Position numbers and translations under genes: made by a program. Source: Asticcacaulis benevestitus DSM 16100 = ATCC BAA-896 (GTDB lineage Bacteria > Pseudomonadota > Alphaproteobacteria > Caulobacterales > Caulobacteraceae). From it: DNA of 64,000 bases. Under the pieces are notes generated by a model. That model saw nothing but the letters and a program-made list of their open reading frames with translations, had not been told where the DNA came from and did not search any database. Location: positions 612,478-676,477 of the forward strand of contig NZ_AQWM01000001.1 of NCBI RefSeq assembly GCF_000376105.1. Direction: 5' to 3'. Position 1 is the first letter of the stretch; every line of letters begins with the position of its first letter. Shown piece by piece: positions 35,100 to 51,060 of the stretch.

Positions 35100-35132
35100 G
35101 TTACATGTAACTCATAGGTGACAAGTTGTCAA
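35100..35132 (-). promoter_or_regulatory. Candidate promoter and operator of the HTH operon
   Basis: On the minus strand TTGACA (35132-35127), a 17-base spacer and TACATG (35109-35104) form a promoter-like pair. The -10 lies inside the perfect 12-bp palindrome GTTACATGTAAC (35100-35111). Repressor binding there would block transcription. Autoregulation by the HTH protein is inference. Confidence 0.45.
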
Positions 35133-35141
35133 ACGCCATGA

Positions 35142-36260
35142 TCAGGGATAAAAGACCTCGGCGGCATCTTCGGATGCGAAAAGACCGTCAAGCGTTGTGG
35201 GCTCAGTGATGGCTACGCCCGTATGCCCGGCCCGGAAGCGTGACGACGCCTCGTAGGCGGATTTGCGCAGACGCATGATCGAACCCAACGGCCGGTGCGC
35301 GGCCAGACCATGCCACGGTGAAAACGACATGGCATCGATGACCTCAGAACGTGCCTCGCTCCATGCGGTCTGAGGCTGCACGCGCAGGCGCGCCACGGTG
35401 ACGTAGGGGCTTTCCTCTTCGGGCCAGGCCTTGGCGGCGTCCTCGATCGGCATGGTCTCCAGATCGCTACAAAGCTGGATACGCACGTCCCATTCGCCGC
35501 CATAGACGTTGAAATGGTCGATCATGGCGTCACGGATCGCCGTCTTGCTGCGGCCGACATCGATGTGCTGATCCGTCAGCATAGTCAGGTCTTCCGATAC
35601 CGGCACAACCGACAGCTTGGCCATATAGCGACCATAGAGGATCGGCACGCCGGTATAGTAGGTCTCGCCGAGGGGATGACTGGCCGGCTCGCCCCCCATG
35701 CCACGGATCAAGCCGCTCTTACCGCCAAAGGCCTCGATCACCTTTTCCGTACCGCGCATGACGGCCGACATGGCCACCTTGGCGCCTTCGGCCTTGTCGG
35801 TGGTCGCCGCCAGCAGTTTCAGGCTTTTGAGGAAGGCCTTGGCGTTTGAGGTCTGGAAGGCCGGACCGTTGACCATGACAAAATCCTGCGTCACGTCGTT
35901 CTCACTGTCCGGCAGACGCGCGCCCTGCACGCCGACAATCTTGATTGCCAGGCCGCGCGGCGTGGAGACGCTGTCCGGCAGGATATCGCCCGGTGTGGTG
36001 GAAAAGCGCATGACGACCGGGTAGGTGCTGGCGTAACCGAAAAGTCCCTGCGCCAGATGTGGCGGCAAATTGCCTGCGACTTCCAGTTCTCCGATCAGCA
36101 GGGCGTGGCTCTTGGCGTGTACGCTGCGCAGACCGTGGAAGCCATCGGCCTCGGTTGTCTTGCTGATGCTCAACAGGGCTTCCCGCAGTTCCTCAGCGAT
36201 CTCGGCCTCATCCTCGATCGAATGTTCGAGATCGGGTGTGTAGATAATAGGTTCGGACAT
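35142..36260 (-). CDS. Catalase-family (minimal, SrpA-like) heme protein
   Basis: Protein of 372 residues, shorter than monofunctional catalases. The N-terminal DGFHGLRSVHAKSHALLIGELEV carries the distal His, PVVMRFSTTPGDILPDS aligns with the catalase core, and ENDVTQDFVMVNGPAF holds the conserved Asn region. A proximal Tyr is likely in LRKSAYEASSRFR. Such small members often act as peroxidase-like heme proteins. Peroxide removal is inferred, not shown. GGAG precedes the ATG. It stands between the HTH operon and rpoC on the minus strand. Confidence 0.82.
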   Translation of the reverse strand: MSEPIIYTPDLEHSIEDEAEIAEELREALLSISKTTEADGFHGLRSVHAKSHALLIGELEVAGNLPPHLAQGLFGYASTYPVVMRFSTTPGDILPDSVSTPRGLAIKIVGVQGARLPDSENDVTQDFVMVNGPAFQTSNAKAFLKSLKLLAATTDKAEGAKVAMSAVMRGTEKVIEAFGGKSGLIRGMGGEPASHPLGETYYTGVPILYGRYMAKLSVVPVSEDLTMLTDQHIDVGRSKTAIRDAMIDHFNVYGGEWDVRIQLCSDLETMPIEDAAKAWPEEESPYVTVARLRVQPQTAWSEARSEVIDAMSFSPWHGLAAHRPLGSIMRLRKSAYEASSRFRAGHTGVAITEPTTLDGLFASEDAAEVFYP

Positions 36261-36341
36261 GGTGCGCTCCTTGAACTCAGAGCCAATCCGCTCCGTCAGC
36301 CTCAGGGTGTCGGGACCTGCGTAAAAAATCGATACAAAGAA

Positions 36342-36373
36342 AAAGCCCCTGAACCGTAAGGCTCAGGGGCTTT
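36342..36373 (-). terminator. Terminator of the rpoBC operon
   Basis: AAAGCCCCTGA and TCAGGGGCTTT form a perfect 11-bp stem, followed on the minus strand by TTTTTC. It lies 22 bases after the rpoC stop. Confidence 0.88.
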
Positions 36374-36395
36374 GATCTTTATCAGGCTGCCGATC

Positions 36396-40580
<4,185 letters not shown>

Positions 40581-40666
40581 GATTTCCAGTGACTCCAAAG
40601 TGGGCGCTTGGCCCGAAAAAATTCAAAAGACGCGAAGGGAACGCCCCCCGGTTTTAGGCCGGGAGC

Positions 40667-40689
40667 GCGAGGGGGCCTTGCCCCCTCGC
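40667..40689 (-). repeat. GC-rich hairpin in the rpoB-rpoC spacer
   Basis: GCGAGGGGGC and GCCCCCTCGC pair perfectly over 10 bp (loop of three). A second smaller stem, CCCGG/CCGGG, lies next to it at about 40646-40663. They lie directly after the rpoB stop on the minus strand and lack a following T-run close by, so read-through into rpoC is expected. Confidence 0.6.
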
Positions 40690-40694
40690 CGTCC

Positions 40695-44768
<4,074 letters not shown>

Positions 44769-45185
44769 CGTTTTTCCTTGGCGTCATGAACGCTAAAATA
44801 TGTGGTCGATATGCAGTTAGACTGCGGGGGCTTCAAGGTTTGGGTTTTGTCCCATTTCCGGGGACGAAAAATTTGCCTTGCGCCTACTCTTTTTTAGTCG
44901 TGAGACCAAAGACGCTGTTAAGTGATCCATCTGTTCGGATCAGTCCCTTCGCCGGCAGAAAGAGCATAAGGCCGGCATGCGGGCCCCGGTTCAAAGCGCA
45001 ATACGCCTCAAGGGGGAGCGTCCCGTACCCCGTTTATCCCCATCTGTAAAGGGGCAAGGCTGAATTATTTTGAAAGAGTCAAGCAGAAATTGCTTGATGC
45101 ATATTCAGGGGCCTCGAAACACATAAAAACAGGCCCGGAAGCGAACTTCCGGGCCTGTTCTTTTAAATTCTGGCAAAAGCCAAAA
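44769..45185. other. rplL-rpoB spacer
   Basis: About 415 bp with no supported gene. The right end holds the rplL terminator (45128-45159). The rest must contain an rpoB promoter and leader if termination is efficient. A minus-strand TTGACT is seen at about 45084-45089 without a convincing -10. GC-rich dyads occur near 44970-45000. Open frames in this stretch have non-coding composition. Confidence 0.5.
45128..45159 (-). terminator. Terminator after rplL
   Basis: AACAGGCCCGGAAG and CTTCCGGGCCTGTT form a perfect 14-bp stem with a four-base loop, followed on the minus strand by TTTTTATG. It probably uncouples or attenuates rpoBC relative to rplJL. Confidence 0.87.
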
Positions 45186-45569
45186 TTACTTCACTTCGAC
45201 CTTGGCGCCGGCGTCTTCAAGCTTCTTCTTGATGTCGGCAGCTTCTTGCTTCGAAATGTTTTCCTTCACGACGGCAGGAGCGCCTTCGACCAGGTCCTTA
45301 GCTTCCTTCAGGCCCAGATCGGCACGGATGCCACGGATTTCCTTGATCACGTTGATCTTCTTGTCGCCGCCATCAACGATGGTGACGGTGAATTCGGTTT
45401 GCTCTTCAGCAGCTTCGGCAGGGGCAGCAGCAGCGCCACCGGCGGCAGCAACGGCAACCGGAGCAGCGGCGGAAACGCCCCACTTTTCTTCGAGCATCTT
45501 GGAGAGTTCAGCGGCTTCCAGAACGGACAGAGCCGACAGGTCGGCAACCAATTGGTCTAACTTGGACAT
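45186..45569 (-). CDS. rplL: 50S ribosomal protein L7/L12
   Basis: Stalk protein that recruits translation factors, 127 residues. An N-terminal dimerisation helix ([29 protein letters not shown]) is followed by an Ala-rich hinge and the C-terminal domain [23 protein letters not shown]...[14 protein letters not shown]. Forms an operon with rplJ, ended by a strong terminator. Confidence 0.97.
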   Translation of the reverse strand: MSKLDQLVADLSALSVLEAAELSKMLEEKWGVSAAAPVAVAAAGGAAAAPAEAAEEQTEFTVTIVDGGDKKINVIKEIRGIRADLGLKEAKDLVEGAPAVVKENISKQEAADIKKKLEDAGAKVEVK

Positions 45570-45620
45570 GTGATTTCCTTAAAAGGTTTAGAGTTGGATA
45601 TGTGTAATGAATGAGTTTGT

Positions 45621-46133
45621 TTAAGCGGCTTTGTCTGAGTAGGCCTTGACCACGCGGGCCAATTGACCAGCCGGCGCCACCAGGATACCGGCGATCTTGG
45701 TCGCAGGTGCCTGAAGCAGGCCGACAAGCTTGCCGCGCAGTTCGTCGAGCGACGGAAGCGTGGCCAGAGCCTTGACGCCGTCAGCCGTGAGAACTTCCGT
45801 ACCGAACAGACCGCCAATGATCTTGAGCTTGTCATTTTCCTTGGCGTATTGGGCCGAAATTTTCGCAGCGGTAACCGGATCAGCCGAATAGACCAGAGCG
45901 ACAGGGCCTTTGAAGAGGGCATCGCCCTTTTCACCAGCCGAGCCAGCCAGGGCCTTTTGAGCCAGACGGTTCTTAAACACCTTCAGCACGGCGCCTTCTT
46001 TACGAAGACGGGTACGAAGATCAGACATTTCCACAAAGGTCATACCCGTATACTGGGTAACAACCACGGTGGCGTTATCGGCGAAGACGCTCTTGAGCTC
46101 CTCGATCGATTCAGCCTTTTTTGCGCGGTCCAT
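45621..46133 (-). CDS. rplJ: 50S ribosomal protein L10
   Basis: Anchors L7/L12 dimers on 23S rRNA, 170 residues. The N-terminus MDRAKKAESIEELKSVFADNATVVVTQYTGMTFVEMSDLR and FKNRLAQKAL are typical, and the C-terminal helix binds L7/L12. A GGAGG ribosome binding site lies before the ATG. The upstream region of more than 200 bases is long enough for L10-dependent autoregulation, as known in other bacteria. Confidence 0.97.
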   Translation of the reverse strand: MDRAKKAESIEELKSVFADNATVVVTQYTGMTFVEMSDLRTRLRKEGAVLKVFKNRLAQKALAGSAGEKGDALFKGPVALVYSADPVTAAKISAQYAKENDKLKIIGGLFGTEVLTADGVKALATLPSLDELRGKLVGLLQAPATKIAGILVAPAGQLARVVKAYSDKAA

Positions 46134-46508
46134 TGCTGGCCTCCATGGGGTGACGTCTCACGGGGAAATCCCGAAAGACAAAACAAATGACATAAGCGCC
46201 TGAGGAAATCCCCAAACGCTATAGTCGCTGTCGAGATGAGATGCTGATCACCCAAAGGCACCAGACTTCCACACTTAAGGAAAGACAGGTAAACTTCGAT
46301 GGCGTTTCGCGTCCCGTCTAATTTCGAAACCTGAGGGCTCTCAGATATTATGACCAGGCGACCCCTGATCGTCGAAAGTCTCGGACAGAACGACATTAAA
46401 GTTGCGCTACCGCTTCGCTGCCTGAGCGCTGTTAGGCGTCCAGGTCCTCGAAGCTGAGTACGCTTCTCCAAGCCGAGGTGCGCCCTTTACAAGGAAAGCT
46501 GTCGTAAA
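46134..46508 (-). promoter_or_regulatory. rplJ leader and promoter region
   Basis: A 375-bp gene-free stretch. A minus-strand candidate promoter is TTCGAC (46376-46371), 18-base spacer, CATAAT (46352-46347), giving a leader of about 200 bases. CTGAG-AGCC-CTCAG would form a hairpin at its 5' end. Autoregulation by L10 is expected from other bacteria but I cannot identify its binding fold. The leader also holds a fragment of the dispersed repeat (46194-46224). Confidence 0.4.
46194..46224 (+). repeat. Dispersed intergenic repeat, fragment
   Basis: AAGCGCCTGAGGAAATCCCC continues into AAACGCTATAG. Eighteen of 20 bases from GAAATC to the final G match copy 1 at 1451-1470, and the leading AAGCGCC matches the outer flank of copy 2. 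The core and right end are absent. Confidence 0.35.
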
Positions 46509-46751
46509 TCAAGGGGCGAGGAGCGATTTGTTGACCCTGCGCTGCGTCGAGGCCGGATAACGCACCAGCTTTTCCACCGGCCGGACAGGACGGCGCTCGA
46601 AACCGCCCCCACAGTTCGGACAGACGCCCCGCCATACATCTTCCACGCAGGCGCTGCAAAAGGTGCATTCAAACGTGCAGATCATGGCGTCGGGTGCGTC
46701 GGGCGGAAGATCCCTGTCGCAGCTCTCGCAATTCGGACGCAGCTCCAGCAT
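46509..46751 (-). CDS. DUF1272 zinc-ribbon-like protein
   Basis: About 80 residues with the DUF1272 pattern: LELRPNCESCDRDLPPDAPD, then CTFECTFCSACVED and GVCPNCGGGFERRP. The paired CxxC motifs suggest one or two bound zinc ions. DUF1272 genes are frequently found beside rhodanese and FtrA genes, as here. The start overlaps the rhodanese stop (ATGA), with a second ATG directly after. Function unknown. Confidence 0.88.
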   Translation of the reverse strand: MLELRPNCESCDRDLPPDAPDAMICTFECTFCSACVEDVWRGVCPNCGGGFERRPVRPVEKLVRYPASTQRRVNKSLLAP

Positions 46752-47143
46752 CACGCGCCCTCCACAAAGGCAAAGCCCTCGTCGGCCCAGCCGGTCAGGC
46801 CGCCGATCATCAGCTTTGCGCGACGCCCGAGTTTGGCCAGTTTCAGCATGGCCTGATCGGCGCCGTTACAATGCGGTCCGGCGCAATAGACGACAAACAG
46901 TGTATCGCCTGGCCATTTTGCCAGAGCTGCCTCCGAAAGCTGGCGATGCGGAAAATGATGCGCACCGGGGATATGGCGGCGGTTGAAGGCTTGCTCCGTC
47001 CCCACGGCATGAAGCAGAACGAAATCGCTCGCGCCTTGTGACTGGGCGGCATGAACGTCGGCGCAATCGGTCTCCATGGCCAGCCTGGCGCTGTAGACGG
47101 TGATGACATCTTCTGGTTTGGCGGCGGGATAGGTGGTCGGCAT
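46751..47143 (-). CDS. Rhodanese-domain protein
   Basis: Single rhodanese domain of 130 residues, a predicted sulfurtransferase. The HIPGAHHFPHRQL motif and the active-site Cys loop VVYCAGPHCNGA are visible, followed by IGGLTGWADEGF. Coupled to the DUF1272 gene (ATGA) and divergent from ftrA, whose product probably controls it. Confidence 0.88.
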   Translation of the reverse strand: MPTTYPAAKPEDVITVYSARLAMETDCADVHAAQSQGASDFVLLHAVGTEQAFNRRHIPGAHHFPHRQLSEAALAKWPGDTLFVVYCAGPHCNGADQAMLKLAKLGRRAKLMIGGLTGWADEGFAFVEGA

Positions 47144-47210
47144 GTGAAGTCTCCTGTTGACGCTTCACCATGCCATCGGTGGATTGCCGCTTGAAGATGG
47201 CGTAAATGAC

Positions 47211-47225
47211 ATCTATAGAATAGAT
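47211..47225. promoter_or_regulatory. Small palindrome before ftrA
   Basis: ATCTAT and ATAGAT flank AGA just before the ftrA start, in the 83-bp divergent spacer to the rhodanese gene. A possible -10 or operator; weak evidence. Confidence 0.25.
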
Positions 47226-47226
47226 C

Positions 47227-48198
47227 ATGCCAAAAGCCCCCGCACTCAATCGCAAAGTCGCCCTCCTCGCCTTTGATGGCATGCCGCTGTTCGAGTTCAG
47301 CATTGCCGTCGAACTGTTCGGGCTTGACCGCCCTGAAATGGGCCCTGACTGGTATAGCTTTCAAGTTGCAAGCCTTGAAGGTGCGCCGGCACGCACCACG
47401 GCCAGTATTCGCGTGGCGGTGGATGCGGGACTGGAAGCCTTCGCTGACGCCGGCACGGTCATCATCCCGGGCTGGCCGGTCGATCGACCTGTGCCCGTCG
47501 AACTGATTCAGATGCTGCTGGCAGCCCATAAGCGCGGCGCCCGCATCCTGACCATCTGCTCGGGCGTCTATGTGCTGGCGGCCAGTGGCCTGCTGACCGG
47601 CAAACGCGCCACCACGCACTGGAAATACACCGATCACGTCAAGACGGCCTATCCCGACATCCAGGTCATCCCCGATGTGCTCTATGTCGATGAGGGGCAG
47701 ATCCTGACCTCGGCCGGCAGCGCCGCTGGTATTGACCTCTGCCTGCACCTGATCCGCCGCGATTTCGGTCCGGTGGCCGCCAATAAGGTGGCGCGTCGCC
47801 TGGTCGTGCCGCCGCACCGCGACGGTGGTCAGGCCCAGTTCATCGAGCGCAGCGTGCCGACTGATTATGAAAGTGGGCGGTTAGGCCCCCTGCTCGATCA
47901 TATGCGCGAAAACCTGCATCAGGAACACCGCATCCCCGATCTCGCCCGGCGCGCCGGCATGAGCGAGCGCACCTTCCTGCGCCGCTTCAGCGAAGCCACC
48001 GGCATGACGCCGGCCAAGTGGCTGCTGCATGTGCGGCTATGCGAGGCGCGCGATCATCTGGAAACCAGCGACGTCAGCATCGAGCGCATCGCCGAGCATA
48101 CCGGCTTCGGCACGCCGACCAATCTGCGCCATCATTTCCGCGAACAGATGGGCACGACGCCCACGGCTTACCGGCAGACCTTCAGCCGCGCGTCCTAA
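47227..48198 (+). CDS. ftrA: GlxA/FtrA-type AraC transcriptional regulator
   Basis: Regulator of 323 residues. The N-terminal DJ-1/PfpI-like domain has VALLAFDGMPLFEFSIAVELFG and the ILTICSGVYVLAASGLL elbow, and the C-terminal AraC domain has two HTHs (IPDLARRAGMSERTFLRRFSEATGMTP and SIERIAEHTGFGTPTNLRHHFREQMGTTP). Divergent placement next to rhodanese and DUF1272 genes is the known FtrA neighbourhood. Effector unknown. Ends four bases inside the sulfotransferase gene, tail to tail. Confidence 0.9.
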   Translation: MPKAPALNRKVALLAFDGMPLFEFSIAVELFGLDRPEMGPDWYSFQVASLEGAPARTTASIRVAVDAGLEAFADAGTVIIPGWPVDRPVPVELIQMLLAAHKRGARILTICSGVYVLAASGLLTGKRATTHWKYTDHVKTAYPDIQVIPDVLYVDEGQILTSAGSAAGIDLCLHLIRRDFGPVAANKVARRLVVPPHRDGGQAQFIERSVPTDYESGRLGPLLDHMRENLHQEHRIPDLARRAGMSERTFLRRFSEATGMTPAKWLLHVRLCEARDHLETSDVSIERIAEHTGFGTPTNLRHHFREQMGTTPTAYRQTFSRAS

Positions 48199-49133
48199 GC
48201 TTGCACTTTATTGTCTCCCAGCATAGCGGCTCTGGCCAGCGCCGCTTCATTGAGGACGCCCATGCGGATAAGATCGGCCTTGCCGGCCTTGCCGACGATA
48301 TCGAAGATCGTCTTTTGCTCTTCAGGGGTAAAGTAGGTGCTGCCGCGTCCTGACACGCCCTTGTTGATGCGAACGGCTTCCGTATCCATCAGGCTCAGGG
48401 CAAGCGCCTTACGAACCCCCTCTTCCGAATAGTGGTTCTTCGGATCGACGTGGCGTGCCACCCGCGCCAGCACCATCTGTGGCTCATCCTTGAGCTCTTC
48501 ATAGGTCAACCATAGCGGAGGGCGCTTGCCCTGAGCACGACACTCGCGGTCATAACGCAGCCATTGGCCATAGAAGCGCGCGTACCATAGCGACACATAA
48601 TGAACCACGCTGTAGCGACGTTCCTCGGGCGACATCTCTCGTATGGGCTTGCCATTGGAGATGATCGAGTCATCGATAAAAATATCCGGGTCTTGTTCCA
48701 TACCCTCGATCATATTGATGCCGCTGATCAAAGTATCGAGGATATCGCGCGACGACAGAACCACGGGAATATCGAAGATCTCCAGCATGTCGGTGACGTG
48801 ACGGGCGGGATAGACATGTAGATGCATGACCGCCGCGGATGGTCGCGGCGTTTGCATGATATGCTGGCTGAGAACGGTGGGAAAATAGAGGTCGCGCGCC
48901 TGATCCAGATTGGCATAGGAGCCGCGTGACAGATAACTCTGGTAATTATTGCTCATCAGGTGGAGCAAGGCGGTGCGCATGAAGGTGCCGCCAACCTTTG
49001 GCGGAAACGCCAACACGACCTGGCGATTATGACTGGCGGTCGTGCGGATGATGTCCTTGACATGCGCCAACATTTCACCCGTGCCGCTCGGAACGGACAG
49101 CATCACCTTGTAGATGGCTTCATAAACTGACAT
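48195..49133 (-). CDS. Sulfotransferase-domain protein
   Basis: Cytosolic PAPS-dependent sulfotransferase-like protein, 312 residues from the ATG at 49133. The 5'-phosphosulfate loop VVLAFPPKVGGTFMRTALLHLM and the 3'-phosphate motif IPVVLSSRDILDTLISGINMI are recognisable, as is WLTYEELKDEPQMVLARVARHV. Acceptor unknown: lipid, polysaccharide or protein are possible. The frame extends upstream to 49304 but that part reads like non-coding DNA. Lies alone between ftrA and rplA. Confidence 0.83.
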   Translation of the reverse strand: MSVYEAIYKVMLSVPSGTGEMLAHVKDIIRTTASHNRQVVLAFPPKVGGTFMRTALLHLMSNNYQSYLSRGSYANLDQARDLYFPTVLSQHIMQTPRPSAAVMHLHVYPARHVTDMLEIFDIPVVLSSRDILDTLISGINMIEGMEQDPDIFIDDSIISNGKPIREMSPEERRYSVVHYVSLWYARFYGQWLRYDRECRAQGKRPPLWLTYEELKDEPQMVLARVARHVDPKNHYSEEGVRKALALSLMDTEAVRINKGVSGRGSTYFTPEEQKTIFDIVGKAGKADLIRMGVLNEAALARAAMLGDNKVQA

Positions 49134-49336
49134 GTCAGCCCCTGTTCCGCGCTTATTTAAATAAGAAAAGCGAACTTGAGCCGATTCTGACGAGATTTCG
49201 AGCGCGAATACAGGCTTTAAGATTATCGTTGAACTTTGCAATTCAGAGTGAATGGGTGTGAAAGCCGGCATGTTGTGGCGCAGTTTACATAAAGCACCCA
49301 TCACTTTGCTCTTTTTGAGATGACGGATATTAAAAA

Positions 49337-49362
49337 GGGGAAGGTGCGCCTACACCCTCCCC
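49337..49362 (-). terminator. Terminator of an unassigned minus-strand transcript
   Basis: GGGGAAGGTG and CACCCTCCCC pair at nine of ten positions, and on the minus strand TTTTTAATA follows. No gene ends just upstream. Confidence 0.65.
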
Positions 49363-49364
49363 CA

Positions 49365-49639
49365 CATTACCTGAGCTGCGGCAACCCGGAGAGGAAGTTC
49401 ACTCAGATAAAACCTGCGTTTCAAATATAGAATTGAAACTATGTAGCATCGCCCAAATCACAGATGTCGCAAAAACTATAAAAAGCAACCGCGTTATTCA
49501 AAGACGAAATATCATGAGCCGAAAATGCTACAAACGCTTATATATGTCGAGTGAATTAAAAGTAATATAGCACCCGTCTTTTTGCAAAGACCTGCAAATT
49601 TAGCCGCCCGCTTTGACTTAAAAAGCTCTGCAGCATAGA
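49365..49639 (-). ncRNA. Possible small RNA between two terminators
   Basis: Inferred only from a terminator with no matching gene (49337-49362) downstream of the rplA terminator. The 3' part of the putative transcript contains a C/U-rich segment (CTTCCTCTCC) like the single-stranded anti-ribosome-binding-site loops in many alphaproteobacterial sRNAs. The 5' end is not located. It does not match SRP RNA, 6S RNA or tmRNA as far as I can tell. Confidence 0.25.
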
Positions 49640-49673
49640 AAAAGCCGCCCCCGACGGATCGGAAGCGGCTTTT
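49640..49673 (-). terminator. Terminator after rplA
   Basis: AAAAGCCGC and GCGGCTTTT form a 9-bp stem with a 16-base loop that can pair further, followed by T residues on the minus strand. Confidence 0.8.
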
Positions 49674-49710
49674 AACGGTTTGCAACAGGTCACCCTGCCG
49701 CAAGATCAGC

Positions 49711-50397
49711 TTAGGAAGCGGAGGCCGTATCGACCTTCACGCCAGGGCCCATCGTCGAAGACAAAGCGATCTTCTTGACGTACATACCCTTGGCGCCGGA
49801 CGGACGAGCGCGAACCAGCGCATCGACCAGAGCCTTGACGTTCAGTTCGAGGGCTTCGGTGGTGAAGCTCACCTTGCCGACGCCGACGTGAACGATACCG
49901 GCTTTTTCGACACGGAACTCAACGGCGCCGCCCTTGGCGTCCTTGACGGCCTGAGCCACGTTCGGGGTCACGGTGCCAACCTTCGGGTTCGGCATCAGGC
50001 CACGGGGACCAAGCACCTTACCGAGGCGACCAACCAGGGCCATCATGTCCGGGGACGCGATGACGCGGTCGAAATCCATGAAGCCGCCCATGATCTTTTC
50101 GACCAGGTCTTCGGCACCAACGACTTCAGCGCCAGCAGCGAGAGCTTCTTCAGCCTTCTTGTCCTTGGCGAACACGGCGACGCGAACGTCCTTACCGGTG
50201 CCGGACGGCAGGTTGACAACGCCACGGACCTGCTGGTCGGCGTGACGCGGGTCAACGCCCAGGTTGATGGAGATTTCAACGGTTTCGTCGAACTTCGCCT
50301 TGGCGTTGGCCTTAACCACGCCGAGGGCTTCGGTCAGACCGTAGGACTTGTTGACGTCGACATCCCAGGCTTGAATGCGTTTTGCAGTTTTGGTCAT
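49711..50397 (-). CDS. rplA: 50S ribosomal protein L1
   Basis: Ribosomal stalk protein and translational repressor of its own operon in other bacteria, 228 residues. Conserved segments include [54 protein letters not shown] and the C-terminal [17 protein letters not shown]. One base separates it from rplK, so the two are co-translated. Confidence 0.97.
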   Translation of the reverse strand: MTKTAKRIQAWDVDVNKSYGLTEALGVVKANAKAKFDETVEISINLGVDPRHADQQVRGVVNLPSGTGKDVRVAVFAKDKKAEEALAAGAEVVGAEDLVEKIMGGFMDFDRVIASPDMMALVGRLGKVLGPRGLMPNPKVGTVTPNVAQAVKDAKGGAVEFRVEKAGIVHVGVGKVSFTTEALELNVKALVDALVRARPSGAKGMYVKKIALSSTMGPGVKVDTASAS

Positions 50398-50398
50398 A

Positions 50399-50827
50399 TT
50401 AATCCACCACCTTCAGGCCCATGGAACGTGCCGAACCCTCAATGATCAGGGTGGCGGCGTCCAGGTCGATTGCGCTCAAATCCTTCATCTTCTTTTCGGC
50501 GATATCGCGCAGTTGACCGCGCGTGATCGAACCGGCGACTTCGCGGCCGGGAAGCTTCGAACCGGACTTCAGGTTCAGGGCTTGCTTGATGAAGAAGGTC
50601 GCCGGCGGCGTCTTCGTGACGAAGGTAAAGGACTTGTCCTGATAGACCGTGATGATGGTCGGCAGGGGCGTACCCTTTTCCACGTTTTCGGTACGGGCGT
50701 TGAATTCCTTACAGAAACCCATGATGTTAACGCCGCGTTGGCCCAGTGCAGGACCGATGGGGGGCGAAGGCGTGGCAGAGCCGGCCTTCACCTGGAGCTT
50801 GATATAGCCCAGGATTTTTTTAGCCAT
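50399..50827 (-). CDS. rplK: 50S ribosomal protein L11
   Basis: GTPase-centre ribosomal protein of 142 residues. [37 protein letters not shown] is the signature N-terminus, and the rRNA-binding C-terminal domain ends with [10 protein letters not shown]. First gene of the rplKA operon. The usual nusG neighbour is separated from it by the M16 peptidase gene on the opposite strand. Confidence 0.97.
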   Translation of the reverse strand: MAKKILGYIKLQVKAGSATPSPPIGPALGQRGVNIMGFCKEFNARTENVEKGTPLPTIITVYQDKSFTFVTKTPPATFFIKQALNLKSGSKLPGREVAGSITRGQLRDIAEKKMKDLSAIDLDAATLIIEGSARSMGLKVVD

Positions 50828-51060
50828 TAGATATCTCCTAGAGTGCCAAGAAAAGGCACATTGTGAGCCGTGGTGTGGATCTCTCCTCCCACGGTTTTAT
50901 CCTCGTTGTGATACGAAGAGCGGGCGCTATAGCGGGTTTGATACCGCTTGGCAAGCCATCCCCTTGCAAGATAAGGCCAAATCTTATCCGCACTTGGGTC
51001 TTTACATATATCGCGGGCATGAGAATAGTTCCACTCTCAACTTTCAGCAGCAGGCAAGAC

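Larger units (their letters stand above)
49134..49710. other. AT-rich spacer between rplA and the sulfotransferase
   Basis: About 575 bp without a convincing protein gene. It contains two minus-strand terminators (49640-49673 and 49337-49362) with about 280 bp between them. Because the first should end the rplKA transcript, the second implies another minus-strand transcript starting in between, possibly a small RNA. The 63-codon frame at 49512-49703 runs through the first terminator and is not credible. Confidence 0.5.

Noticed and set aside
44786..45049. An 87-codon + strand frame in the rplL-rpoB spacer
   Set aside because: No ribosome binding site, odd composition, and it covers the probable rpoB promoter.
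49305..49470. Possible SRP RNA (ffs) because of a CCGGAGAGGAAG-like segment
   Set aside because: The spacing and the tetraloop of the conserved SRP domain do not match. Kept only as an unnamed small-RNA candidate.
49512..49703. A 63-codon minus-strand frame after rplA
   Set aside because: It runs through the rplA terminator hairpin and has no ribosome binding site or family resemblance.
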